From: Hyphomicrobiales bacterium
GTDB taxonomy: Bacteria > Pseudomonadota > Alphaproteobacteria > Rhizobiales > S144-23
Reading direction: 5' to 3'
Length of the DNA stretch: 9,356 bases
Assembly: GCA_015494375.1 (NCBI GenBank)
Contig: WGBL01000130.1
Span: 1-9,356 of the forward strand
Shown: positions 1 through 6,715 of the stretch, in pieces
Layout: each line of letters opens with the position of its first letter
Position numbering within the stretch: the first letter of the stretch is position 1
Made by a program: the position numbers and the translations under genes
The notes under the pieces: model-generated
Told to the model about the DNA's origin: nothing
Databases searched by the model: none
What the model saw: only the letters and a program-made list of their open reading frames with translations

Positions 1-20
1 GGTTAATACTTTCAGATAAC

Positions 21-46
21 GCAGTTAACGACGCGCAGTTGACGAT
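21..46. repeat. 14-bp direct repeat, two copies
   Basis: The unit GCAGTTAACGAC at 21-32 recurs as GCAGTTGACGAT at 35-46, with 2 mismatches in 12 at a period of 14 bp. The copies lie about 110-130 bp ahead of the coxS start, where regulator sites could sit. Equally, they could be one more of the neutral short tandem duplications common in this window. Confidence 0.6.
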
Positions 47-63
47 TCGCATCCATTGCAAAA

Positions 64-87
64 CAAAAAGCGTTGCAAAAAGCGTTG
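64..87. repeat. 12-bp perfect tandem repeat, two copies
   Basis: CAAAAAGCGTTG occurs at 64-75 and again, identically, at 76-87. A decayed third copy (CAGAACAAGAAGCGTGG) follows at 88-104. It lies in the coxS leader. The period is a multiple of three, so the repeat leaves the upstream frame open. Confidence 0.8.
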
Positions 88-140
88 CAGAACAAGAAGC
101 GTGGCCAGAGCCGGAAAACCAGAACAAGAAAATCTCGCCA

Positions 141-147
141 GAGGAGG
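141..147 (+). promoter_or_regulatory. Ribosome binding site of coxS (decides GTG start)
   Basis: GAGGAGG lies 5 nt before the GTG at 153 and is close to the ideal anti-SD complement. It selects the GTG start over the TTG at 39 in the same frame, which has no comparable site. The resulting N-terminus, MVQVNLEVNGK, matches the usual beginning of CoxS-type ferredoxin-like subunits. Confidence 0.8.
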
Positions 148-152
148 AAACC

Positions 153-626
153 GTGGTTCAAGTCAATTTGGAGGTGAATGGCAAGGCGGTCTCGCGCGAT
201 GTGCCGCCCGAGATGCTGCTTGTCGAGTTCATCCGCAAAGAGCTCGGGCTGACGGGCACTCACGTCGGCTGTGATACGAGCCAGTGCGGCGCCTGTGTGG
301 TCCATGTCGATGGCCGCTCGGTCAAGAGTTGCACCATGCTCGCCGTCCAGGCGGATGGCGCCAAGGTGACCACCATCGAGGGGCTGGCCAATGGCGAGGC
401 GCTTCACCCCGTCCAGGCCGCTTTCCGCGAGGCCCATGGCCTGCAATGCGGCTTTTGCACACCGGGCATGGTGATGTCGGCGGTCGATCTCTTGAGCCAG
501 AACCCGCGGCCCACCGAGGCCGAGATCCGCGCCTGGCTCGCCGGCAACATTTGCCGCTGCACGGGCTATCACAACATCGTGAAAGCGATCGGGATCGCGG
601 CCGAAAGGATGGCGGCGACGGGCTGA
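153..626 (+). CDS. coxS: 2Fe-2S small subunit of a CO-dehydrogenase/xanthine-dehydrogenase family molybdenum hydroxylase (CoxS-like)
   Basis: This 157-residue cytoplasmic iron-sulfur subunit relays electrons from the Mo centre of CoxL to the FAD of CoxM. The N-terminal plant-ferredoxin-type domain has Cys40, Cys45, Cys48 and Cys60 (GCDTSQCGAC, then C60). The C-terminal helical domain has Cys99, Cys102 (CGFCTPG), Cys134 and Cys136 (CRCTGYHN). All eight ligands for two 2Fe-2S clusters are therefore present at standard spacing, and the length is normal for the family. I chose the GTG start from its ribosome binding site and from homology of the N-terminus. It is the first gene of the S-L-M-D-E cluster, but 200 bp separate it from coxL, an unusually large gap for this operon type. 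The family is certain; the substrate of the holoenzyme is not determined by this subunit. Confidence 0.96.
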   Translation: MVQVNLEVNGKAVSRDVPPEMLLVEFIRKELGLTGTHVGCDTSQCGACVVHVDGRSVKSCTMLAVQADGAKVTTIEGLANGEALHPVQAAFREAHGLQCGFCTPGMVMSAVDLLSQNPRPTEAEIRAWLAGNICRCTGYHNIVKAIGIAAERMAATG

Positions 627-648
627 GGGCGCGTGGCCCGGTGTGTGC

Positions 649-684
649 CGCAAAGCCGGCGAAGCTCGGCGGGCCGACTTTGCG
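649..684 (+). promoter_or_regulatory. Stem-loop in the coxS-coxL gap
   Basis: CGCAAAG at 649-655 pairs with CTTTGCG at 678-684. After one mismatch, CGGC at 657-660 pairs with GCCG at 673-676, giving an 11-bp stem with a 12-nt loop. It lies 22 nt after the coxS stop and about 140 nt before coxL. No run of T follows directly, so a classical terminator is unlikely. An mRNA-processing or stability element that sets S:L stoichiometry is possible. The remainder of the 627-826 gap shows no credible gene. Confidence 0.45.
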
Positions 685-814
685 CAGCTGTATCTTCCGC
701 TTGTACCGCTCGGCCTTTGCGAACTGAGCACTTTTTCAAGTCTGATTGCGAATCGGACCCAAAGACAAAAAGGACGATCGCAAGAGCAAGAACACCAATA
801 CACCACTCCAATCC

Positions 815-825
815 GGAGGGAGGAG
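815..825 (+). promoter_or_regulatory. Double ribosome binding site of coxL
   Basis: The purine tract GGAGGGAGGAG directly precedes the ATG at 827. GGAGG at 815-819 has the productive spacing of 7 nt. The site selects 827 over the in-frame upstream ATG at 746, whose 27-residue extension (many K, N, T, R) has no family counterpart. Confidence 0.8.
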
Positions 826-826
826 A

Positions 827-3211
827 ATGAGCGAACAAGGCATTGGCGCCGCCATCGAGAGGCGCGAGGATGAGCGCTTCCTCAAGGGGATAGGCACCTA
901 CACCGACGACATCAACCTCGAGGGCCAGACCTACTGCTATATCCTGCGCTCGCCCGTGGCCCACGCCCGGATCAAGCGCATCGACACCGCAGCGGCGGCC
1001 GCAGCACCCGGTGTGGTGGCGGTTTTCACCTCAGACGATCTGACGAACGATGGCGTGGGTGGGCTGCCCTGCGGCTGGCAGGTGACCTCGAAGGATGGCG
1101 AGCCCATGAAGGAGCCCGCCCACCCCATTCTGGCGGCGGGCAAGGTGCGCCATGTGGGCGACCCGGTGGTGGCCGTCATCGCCGAGAGCCTGCGGCAGGC
1201 CAAGGATGCAGCCGAACTCATCGATCTCGACCTCGAGGAATTGCCGGCGGTCGTCGATATGAAGGCGGCGCTTGCGGGCGGCGGGCCGGCTGTGCACGAG
1301 GACGTGGCGCCCAACAACCTTTGCTACGACTGGGAGCTCGGCGACGCCGCCGCTGTGGAGGCGGCCTTCCAGAATGCGGCCCACGTCACCAAAATCGATC
1401 TCGTCAACAACCGTCTCGTCCCCAATGCCATCGAGCCGCGGGTGGCGATTGGCGATTATGACGCCGCAAGCGGCGCGCACACGCTCTATACGACGAGCCA
1501 GAACCCTCATGTCATTCGTCTGCTGATGGGCGCCTTTGTGCTCAACATTCCCGAGCACAAGCTGCGCGTCTACGCGCCCGACGTGGGTGGCGGCTTCGGC
1601 TCGAAGATTTTCCACTATGCCGAGGAGGCGCTCGTCACATGGGCGGCAAAAAAGATCGGCCGCCCTGTTAAATGGGTGGCCGAGCGTTCGGAAAGCTTCA
1701 TTTCCGACGCCCATGGCCGCGATCATGTGACCCACGCCGAGATGGCGTTTGATGCCAACGGCAAGGCGCTCGGCATGAAGGTCGAGACGCTCGCCAACAT
1801 GGGCGCCTATCTCTCGACCTTTGCGCCCTGTGTGCCGACCTGGCTCCACGGCACGCTGATGGCCGGCCAATACGCAACCCCCGCCATTCATGTGAACGTC
1901 AAGGCGGTGTTCACCAACACCGTGCCGGTCGATGCCTATCGCGGCGCGGGGCGACCCGAGGCGACCTTTGTCGTCGAGCGGCTGATGAGCAAGGCGGCCA
2001 GGGAGCTCGGGCTCGACCAGACCGAGATCCGCCGGCGGAACTTCATCCAGCCGGATCAGTTCCCCTACGACACGCCCGTGGCGGTGCAGTACGACACCGG
2101 CAACTACGAGGCCAGCATGGCCAAGGCCATCGAGCTTGCCGACTATGCCAATGTCGCCGCCCGCAAGGCCGACGCCAAGGCGCGCGGCAAGCTGCGCGGG
2201 GTGGGGGTGGCGAGCTATATCGAGGCCTGCGGCATTGCGCCATCGAGCCTCGTCGGTGCGCTCGGCGCGCGCGCCGGGCTCTATGAGGCCGCCACCATCC
2301 GCGTCAACCCGACGGGCTCGGTGAGTGTGCTCACGGGCTCGCACAGCCATGGCCAGGGCCATGAGACGACGTTTGCACAGGTCGTTGCCGACAAGCTCGG
2401 TATCGACATCGACCAGGTCGAGATCGTCCATGGCGACACCGACCGCGTCCCCTTCGGCATGGGCACTTATGGCTCGCGCTCGATTGCGGTGGGCGGCACC
2501 GCCATCGTCAATGCCCTCGACAAGATCATCGCCAAGGGCAAGAAGATCGCGGCCCATCTGCTCGAGGCGGCCGAGGATGACATCGTCTTTGAGAACGGCG
2601 CCTATACCGTCAAGGGCACCGACCGCTCCAAGGCCTTTGGCGAGGTGGCACTCGTTGCTTATGTGCCCCATCAGTATCCGCTCGAGGAGCTCGAGCCGGG
2701 CCTCGAGGAGACGGCATTCTACGATCCCAAAAACTTTACCTTCCCCGCCGGCACCTACATCTGCGAGGTGGAGGTCGACCCGCGTACGGGCGAGGTGGAG
2801 ATCGCTTCGTTTGTCGCCGCCGACGACTTCGGCAATGTCATCAATCCGATGATCGTCGAGGGGCAGGTCCATGGCGGGCTCGTGCAGGGCATCGGCCAGG
2901 CGCTGCTCGAGCACGCGATCTACGATGAGAACGGCCAGCTCGTGACGGGCTCCTATATGGACTACGCCATGCCGCGGGCCGAGGATGTGCCGTCGTTCAA
3001 GGTGACGACCACCTCGACGCCCTGCACACACAACCCATTGGGTGTGAAGGGCTGTGGCGAGGCGGGCGCGATTGGCGCGCCGGCGGCCGTCATCAACGCC
3101 ATTTGCGATGCCCTGGCGGAGTATGGTGTCGACCATATCGACATGCCGGCAACGCCTGAGAAGGTCTGGCGCGCGATCCAGGCGGCGACACCCGCCGCGG
3201 CGGCCGAATAG
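827..3211 (+). CDS. coxL: Molybdopterin-binding large subunit, form II CO-dehydrogenase-like (CoxL-like)
   Basis: This 794-residue catalytic subunit carries the Mo-molybdopterin cytosine dinucleotide cofactor, where the substrate is hydroxylated or oxidised. Visible landmarks run in order: ERREDERFLKGIGTYTDD at 11-28, the usual N-terminal signature; SQNPH with Gln225, likely the active-site Gln; GGGFGSK at 254-260, for cofactor contact; AYRGAGR at 370-376; HGQGHET with Gln510; and GEAG with Glu745, the catalytic base. In form I CO dehydrogenase the active-site loop is AYxCSFR and its Cys binds copper. Here that position is Gly373, so this is a form II or CoxL-like enzyme lacking the Mo-S-Cu site. 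Length and order are complete, with no frameshift. CO oxidation by form II proteins is disputed, so an aldehyde or N-heterocycle substrate remains possible. It is followed by coxM after 27 bp. Confidence 0.95.
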   Translation: MSEQGIGAAIERREDERFLKGIGTYTDDINLEGQTYCYILRSPVAHARIKRIDTAAAAAAPGVVAVFTSDDLTNDGVGGLPCGWQVTSKDGEPMKEPAHPILAAGKVRHVGDPVVAVIAESLRQAKDAAELIDLDLEELPAVVDMKAALAGGGPAVHEDVAPNNLCYDWELGDAAAVEAAFQNAAHVTKIDLVNNRLVPNAIEPRVAIGDYDAASGAHTLYTTSQNPHVIRLLMGAFVLNIPEHKLRVYAPDVGGGFGSKIFHYAEEALVTWAAKKIGRPVKWVAERSESFISDAHGRDHVTHAEMAFDANGKALGMKVETLANMGAYLSTFAPCVPTWLHGTLMAGQYATPAIHVNVKAVFTNTVPVDAYRGAGRPEATFVVERLMSKAARELGLDQTEIRRRNFIQPDQFPYDTPVAVQYDTGNYEASMAKAIELADYANVAARKADAKARGKLRGVGVASYIEACGIAPSSLVGALGARAGLYEAATIRVNPTGSVSVLTGSHSHGQGHETTFAQVVADKLGIDIDQVEIVHGDTDRVPFGMGTYGSRSIAVGGTAIVNALDKIIAKGKKIAAHLLEAAEDDIVFENGAYTVKGTDRSKAFGEVALVAYVPHQYPLEELEPGLEETAFYDPKNFTFPAGTYICEVEVDPRTGEVEIASFVAADDFGNVINPMIVEGQVHGGLVQGIGQALLEHAIYDENGQLVTGSYMDYAMPRAEDVPSFKVTTTSTPCTHNPLGVKGCGEAGAIGAPAAVINAICDALAEYGVDHIDMPATPEKVWRAIQAATPAAAAE

Positions 3212-3238
3212 TGGCTTCGCGAGACAGGGAGACCAAAC

Positions 3239-4057
3239 ATGTATGAGTTCGAATATCTCCGCCCAACCTCGCTCAACGAGGCCGCGGCGGCACTCGCGTC
3301 GTCGAGCGAGGCGAGCCTCATCGCCGGCGGCCAAACGCTCATTCCGGCGCTCAAGCAGCGCCTTTCGCGGCCTTCAAAGCTCATCGATCTCGGAGCCATC
3401 ACCGACCTCAAGGACATTCGTCGCGAGGGCTCCCATCTCATCATCGGTGCCATGACGCCCCATGCCGAGGTGGCGGCGAGCGATGTGGTGCGCGAGGCCA
3501 TTCCCGCACTTGCGAGGCTCGCCGGCGGCATTGGCGATCCGCAGGTGCGCCACAGAGGCACCATTGGCGGCTCGATCGCCAACAACGACCCGAGTGCCGA
3601 CTATCCTGCGGCGCTGCTTGGGCTTGGTGCGACGGTCGTCACCAATAGCCGCGAGATCGCGGCAGATGATTTCTTCACCGGGCTCTTTACGACGGCGCTT
3701 AATCCCGGCGAGATCATCACCGCGGTGCGGTTTCCGGTGCCGGCCAAGGCGGGCTATGCAAAATTCGCCCAGCGCGCCTCGCGCTATGCCATTGTCGGCG
3801 TCTGGGTGGCCAAGGTCGCAAGCGGCGTCGGCGAGGTGCGTGTGGCGGTAACAGGGGCGGGTGCCGATGGCGTTTTCCGCGAGGGGGGCCTCGAGAAAGC
3901 GTTCTCGCTAAGTGCGACGCCCGAGACGGCGCGCGGTGTCAAGGTTGGGCCCGATGGCCTCCTGAGCGACATTCACGCAAGCGCCGAATACCGCGCCGCG
4001 CTGATCCCCGAGATGGCGGCTCGCGCCATTGTCGATGGTTGGGGTGGGGGCGGCTAA
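3239..4057 (+). CDS. coxM: FAD-binding medium subunit of the molybdenum hydroxylase (CoxM-like)
   Basis: This 272-residue flavoprotein subunit takes electrons from the CoxS iron-sulfur clusters and hands them to the respiratory chain or another acceptor. It begins MYEFEYLRPTSLNEA, as the family typically does. It carries the two FAD-pyrophosphate loops, AGGQTLIP at 29-36 and RGTIGGSIANNDP at 106-118, followed by DYPAALLGLGA. The C-terminal CO_deh_flav_C-type domain starts near residue 170 (YAKFAQRASRYAIVGV). The ATG is preceded by CAGGGAGA at a suitable distance. It sits 27 bp after coxL and 45 bp before coxD, consistent with one transcript. Its third position in the cluster (S-L-M) is the form II order; form I clusters run M-S-L. 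Confidence 0.95.
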   Translation: MYEFEYLRPTSLNEAAAALASSSEASLIAGGQTLIPALKQRLSRPSKLIDLGAITDLKDIRREGSHLIIGAMTPHAEVAASDVVREAIPALARLAGGIGDPQVRHRGTIGGSIANNDPSADYPAALLGLGATVVTNSREIAADDFFTGLFTTALNPGEIITAVRFPVPAKAGYAKFAQRASRYAIVGVWVAKVASGVGEVRVAVTGAGADGVFREGGLEKAFSLSATPETARGVKVGPDGLLSDIHASAEYRAALIPEMAARAIVDGWGGGG

Positions 4058-4102
4058 TGGCCGGCGGTTTCTGCGACCACACCAGCGGCGCGGTGGCGAG
4101 AC

Positions 4103-5080
4103 ATGCCCGTTGAGCTGCCTCAGAGCGTCGCCGAAACGCGGGCGCTTCTGGCGCGCGGCGACTATGTCGCCGGCGAGGCGCTCTCAACCTCGGTCTTTCT
4201 CGCCCTGCGGCTCAAGCGGCCGCTCTTTCTCGAGGGCGAGGCGGGGGTCGGCAAGACCGAGCTGGCCAAGGTTCTGGCGGGCGTGCTCGAGCGGCCGCTC
4301 ATTCGGCTCCAGTGCTATGAGGGGCTCGATATCTCGGCGAGTGTCTATGAATGGAACTACGCCCGCCAGCTCCTCCACATCCGCGCCGCCGAGGCCGCTG
4401 GTGAAAGCAAGGACGCGAGCGCGATCGAGCGTGACATCTACAGCGAGGCCTACCTCGTCAAGCGGCCGCTGCTGCAGGCGCTCGAGGCCGCCAGCTCGAG
4501 CTCCGAGAAGGGCGAGGGCGAAGGGGCGGAGGCGGCGGCGCCCGTGCTCCTCATCGACGAGCTCGACCGCGCCGACGAGCCCTTCGAGGCCTTTTTGCTC
4601 GAGCTTCTTGCCGACTATCAGGTGACGATTCCCGAGCTTGGCACCATACGTGCCGAGGTGCCGCCCATTACGCTGATCACCTCCAATCGCACCCGCGAGG
4701 TGCACGATGCGGTGCGCCGTCGCTGTTTCTATCATTGGGTCGACTACCCGAGCGCCGAGCGCGAACGCCGCATTGTGGCCTTGAAGGTGCCCGAGGCCCC
4801 GGCCGAGCTCACCCGCCAGATCGTTGCGTTTGTTCAGTCGATTCGCACCATGGACCTCTACAAGAACCCGGGCATCGCCGAGACCATCAATTGGGCCCAG
4901 GCGCTGACCTCGCTCGATGTGGTAGCGCTCGATCCCGAGACGGTCGATTCGACGCTCGGCACGCTCCTCAAGTATCAGGACGACATCGCCCGGATCGAGG
5001 GCAGCGAGGCGGCGCGGCTGCTTTCCAAGGTGCAAGCCGAGGCCGAGGCCGCAGGGCGCACCTATGGCGAGGGAGCCTGA
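4103..5080 (+). CDS. coxD: MoxR-family AAA+ ATPase, CoxD-like maturation factor
   Basis: This 325-residue ATPase has Walker A GEAGVGKT at 45-52, Walker B VLLIDELD at 148-155, a sensor-1 stretch TLITSNRTRE around Asn195, arginines RRR near 205-207, and a C-terminal lid with NPGIAETINWAQAL at 255-268. In the CO-dehydrogenase system of Oligotropha (Afipia), CoxD is a chaperone-like AAA+ protein needed to build the active site, notably its sulfuration, and it works with a VWA partner like the next gene. A low-complexity insert (SSSSEKGEGEGAEAAAP, 131-147) sits just before Walker B. The ATG has only a weak upstream purine stretch (GGTGGCGAG). Its last 17 bp overlap the annotated coxE frame, so translational coupling is likely. 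The family is certain; its client is inferred from the neighbours. Confidence 0.94.
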   Translation: MPVELPQSVAETRALLARGDYVAGEALSTSVFLALRLKRPLFLEGEAGVGKTELAKVLAGVLERPLIRLQCYEGLDISASVYEWNYARQLLHIRAAEAAGESKDASAIERDIYSEAYLVKRPLLQALEAASSSSEKGEGEGAEAAAPVLLIDELDRADEPFEAFLLELLADYQVTIPELGTIRAEVPPITLITSNRTREVHDAVRRRCFYHWVDYPSAERERRIVALKVPEAPAELTRQIVAFVQSIRTMDLYKNPGIAETINWAQALTSLDVVALDPETVDSTLGTLLKYQDDIARIEGSEAARLLSKVQAEAEAAGRTYGEGA

Positions 5081-6584
5081 GGAGAAGGGGCCTGAGAAGA
5101 AGGGGCGTGAGAGGATGTCCGCGAACGGCGTGGGGAGGCGCGAGAGGGCTGCGGGCGCAGTTGGCGGGCCGCAAGCGCGCGCCCCGAGCGAAGCGCGCGC
5201 CCCGAGCGAAGCGCGTGCCCAGAATGAAGCGCGTACCCCGAAGGCAGTGTTTGCTCCGCATGAGCGGCTCGCCTCGAGTGAAGCGCGAGCGCCGAATGAG
5301 CCGCTCGCCCCGAATGAACCCTTCGCGCAGAAGGAAGCGCTCGCTCCCAACATCATCGCAAGCCATGCCGATGGCGGCCGGATCGCCGAAAACATCCTCT
5401 ATTTTGCGCGCCTTTTGCGTGCCGCGGGCCTCGCGGTGGGCCCGGGCCATGTCTTGCGCGCAACCGAGGCGGTGATGGCAGCGGGCCTTGAGAGCCCCAA
5501 GACGCTCTACTGGGCGCTCCATGCGGTGTTCGTAAAAAAGCGCGCCGAGCGTGACATCTTCAATCAGGCCTTTCTCCTCTTCTGGAAGGACCCGAGCTAT
5601 TTGCGCCAGCTCCTCTCGGTCATGTTGCCGCGCGCCGGAGGCGGGGGCGCCGATCCTGAGGGTATCGAGCTCGCGCGCCGCTTGAGCGAGGCGCTTGCAA
5701 GCCCCATCGAGGGGCATGAAAGCGGGCAAGCGGCCGAGTTCCTGCTCGATGGCACCGGCACCTGGAGCGCGCACAGTGTCTCGCGGACAAAGGACTTCGA
5801 GCAAATGAGCGCTGCGGAGTTGCGCGCGGCCAAGGCGGCCATTGCGCGCATTGCGCTCATTGCCGAGGAGCGGCCGACACGGCGCCGCATGCCGGCACCA
5901 AGCGGGCCGCAGCTCGATCTCCGGGCTATGCTCCGCGCAATGGCCGCCAAGGGGCCTGATCACATGCTCGCGCGCTATCGCAGGCCGCACCGACGTCGGC
6001 CGCCGCTCGTCGTCCTCTGTGACATATCGGGCTCGATGGAGCGTTACGCCCGCGTTTTTCTCCATTTCCTCTATGCGGTCAGCAACGAGCACGATCGCGT
6101 GCATGCCTTTCTGTTTGGCACACGGCTTGCCAACGTGACCCGCATTTTGCGGGGGCGCGACCCCGATCGCGCCATCGCCCGGGTCGGGCGCGAGGTGGAT
6201 GACTGGTCGGGCGGCACACGCCTCGGTGCCTGCCTGGCCGAGTTCAACCGCCATTGGGCACGGCGGGTGCTCGGACAGAATGCCACGGTGCTCCTCTTCA
6301 CCGATGGCCTCGACCGGGAAGGGGGCGCGGGGCTCGATGAGGCGGCGCGGCGGCTCAGGGCCTCATGCCGGCGGCTCGTCTGGGTCAATCCGCTCTTGCG
6401 GTTCGACGGCTATGAGCCGATCGCAGCGGGTGCGCGCGTGCTCGCCAGGCATGTGAGCGAGCATCGGAGCTGCCACAACCTCGCAAGCCTCGAGGCGCTG
6501 GCCTCTGCGCTTGGCGCCACCCCCGGTTGGCGCGATGGTGCTCGGCGCGCTGGCAAGCCGGGTGCCACACATCCCGCCGGGTGA
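5064..6584 (+). CDS. coxE: VWA-domain protein, CoxE-like, with repeat-bearing N-terminal extension
   Basis: It has 506 residues if started at ATG 5064, or 489 from ATG 5115, which has the better ribosome binding site (AGAAGGGG, 9 nt upstream). The conserved CoxE body begins near residue 103 (GGRIAENILYFARLLRAAGLAVGPGHVL). The VWA domain follows with a complete MIDAS: DISGS at 320-324, Thr385 (SGGTRLG) and Asp414 (FTDGLDR). CoxE proteins are usually near 400 residues; the excess here is an N-terminal low-complexity tail of ten hexapeptide repeats (residues 38-97). MoxR ATPase plus VWA pairs act in metal-cofactor maturation of partner enzymes, and in Oligotropha CoxE is linked to the copper-insertion stage. 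That role is unexpected here, since this CoxL lacks the Cu ligand. It is the last gene of the cluster, converging on fhs. Confidence 0.92.
   Translation: MAREPEEKGPEKKGRERMSANGVGRRERAAGAVGGPQARAPSEARAPSEARAQNEARTPKAVFAPHERLASSEARAPNEPLAPNEPFAQKEALAPNIIASHADGGRIAENILYFARLLRAAGLAVGPGHVLRATEAVMAAGLESPKTLYWALHAVFVKKRAERDIFNQAFLLFWKDPSYLRQLLSVMLPRAGGGGADPEGIELARRLSEALASPIEGHESGQAAEFLLDGTGTWSAHSVSRTKDFEQMSAAELRAAKAAIARIALIAEERPTRRRMPAPSGPQLDLRAMLRAMAAKGPDHMLARYRRPHRRRPPLVVLCDISGSMERYARVFLHFLYAVSNEHDRVHAFLFGTRLANVTRILRGRDPDRAIARVGREVDDWSGGTRLGACLAEFNRHWARRVLGQNATVLLFTDGLDREGGAGLDEAARRLRASCRRLVWVNPLLRFDGYEPIAAGARVLARHVSEHRSCHNLASLEALASALGATPGWRDGARRAGKPGATHPAG
5076..5105. repeat. 15-bp tandem duplication at the coxD/coxE junction
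   Basis: CCTGAGGAGAAGGGG (5076-5090) is followed directly by CCTGAGAAGAAGGGG (5091-5105), with one mismatch. The first copy contains the coxD stop codon at 5078-5080. Both copies carry an SD-like GAAGGGG, and the second lies 9 nt before the ATG at 5115, so the duplication bears on where coxE starts. In the coxE frame it reads as an acidic/basic PEEKG-PEKKG pair. Confidence 0.75.
5175..5354 (+). repeat. Ten in-frame 18-bp repeats encoding a hexapeptide array in CoxE
   Basis: Ten consecutive 18-bp units read, in the coxE frame: ARAPSE, ARAPSE, ARAQNE, ARTPKA, VFAPHE, RLASSE, ARAPNE, PLAPNE, PFAQKE, ALAPNI. The consensus is [A/P]-[R/L]-A-P-[N/S]-E. Units 1 and 2 (5175-5192 and 5193-5210) are identical at the DNA level; later copies diverge but keep Ala3, Pro4 and Glu6. 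The array is probably an unstructured Ala/Pro/Glu linker or tail. Because 18 is a multiple of three, copy number could change without breaking the frame. Confidence 0.9.
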
Positions 6585-6593
6585 GGCCGCCGC

Positions 6594-6610
6594 GTGAGCT
6601 GGCAGCTCAC
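6594..6610 (+). terminator. Hairpin after coxE (possible terminator)
   Basis: GTGAGCT, a 3-nt loop GGC, then AGCTCAC: a perfect 7-bp inverted repeat beginning 10 nt after the coxE stop. No T-run follows, so intrinsic termination would be weak; it may instead protect the 3' end of the mRNA. Confidence 0.4.
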
Positions 6611-6625
6611 AGCCCGCGCCGGCTT

Positions 6626-6667
6626 GGTGACGCGGGCTCGGTGACACGGGCCCGGTGACACGGTCCC
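6626..6667. repeat. 14-bp tandem repeat, three copies, between coxE and fhs
   Basis: GGTGACGCGGGCTC, GGTGACACGGGCCC and GGTGACACGGTCCC follow one another without a gap in the convergent intergenic region. Each differs from its neighbour at two positions. No coding frame or known element is associated with them. Confidence 0.8.
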
Positions 6668-6687
6668 GCCTCTGTCCGCTGCCTCCC

Positions 6688-6703
6688 CCCGGCAGGCGCC
6701 GGG
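6688..6703 (-). terminator. Hairpin after fhs (possible terminator)
   Basis: CCCGGC and GCCGGG, separated by 4 nt, form a perfect 6-bp GC-only stem 13 nt beyond the fhs stop codon on the minus strand. There is no downstream T-run on that strand, so it is only a candidate terminator or end-stabilising hairpin. Confidence 0.35.
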
Positions 6704-6715
6704 CGCCCCAAGCGT

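Larger units (their letters stand above)
1..152. other. Leader/intergenic region upstream of coxS
   Basis: No gene is visible here apart from the open frame that extends coxS upstream to a TTG at 39; that extension reads as lysine- and glutamate-rich sequence with no family similarity. The region is AT-richer than the genes around it. It contains two sets of short direct repeats (listed separately) and presumably the coxS promoter, but I could not pair a -35 with a good -10: TTGACG at 39-44 has no TATAAT-like hexamer at 16-18 bp. Confidence 0.5.

Noticed and set aside
39..67. Sigma-70 or sigma-54 promoter ahead of coxS
   Set aside because: TTGACG at 39-44 has no acceptable -10 at the right distance, and no GG-N10-GC sigma-54 pair could be found.
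39..152. Upstream extension of coxS to TTG 39
   Set aside because: It runs through tandem repeats, has no ribosome binding site and precedes the normal family N-terminus that starts at GTG 153.
746..826. Upstream extension of coxL to ATG 746
   Set aside because: The 27 extra residues lack family similarity and the ATG at 827 has a much stronger ribosome binding site.
633..830. Small ORF between coxS and coxL
   Set aside because: It has no ribosome binding site and an Arg/Ser-rich chance composition, and it runs through the stem-loop.
1031..3334. 767-codon open frame antisense to coxL
   Set aside because: It mirrors coxL in a high-GC gene with strong third-position GC bias; the product is His/Arg/Asp-rich with no family motif and no ribosome binding site.
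4184..5395. 403-codon minus-strand frame with a repetitive 'ARASLG'-like N-terminus
   Set aside because: The repetition is only the complement of the 18-bp coxE repeats, which stay open in every frame because 18 is a multiple of three; the rest is antisense to coxD.
4735..5475. Plus-strand Arg/Pro/Lys-rich frame across coxD and coxE
   Set aside because: It is an alternative frame of two well-supported genes; its basic repeat (RAPRAK) is again the 18-bp array read out of frame.
4968..6254. 428-codon minus-strand frame opposite coxE
   Set aside because: It is a shadow of coxE, which has clear VWA motifs in the plus frame.
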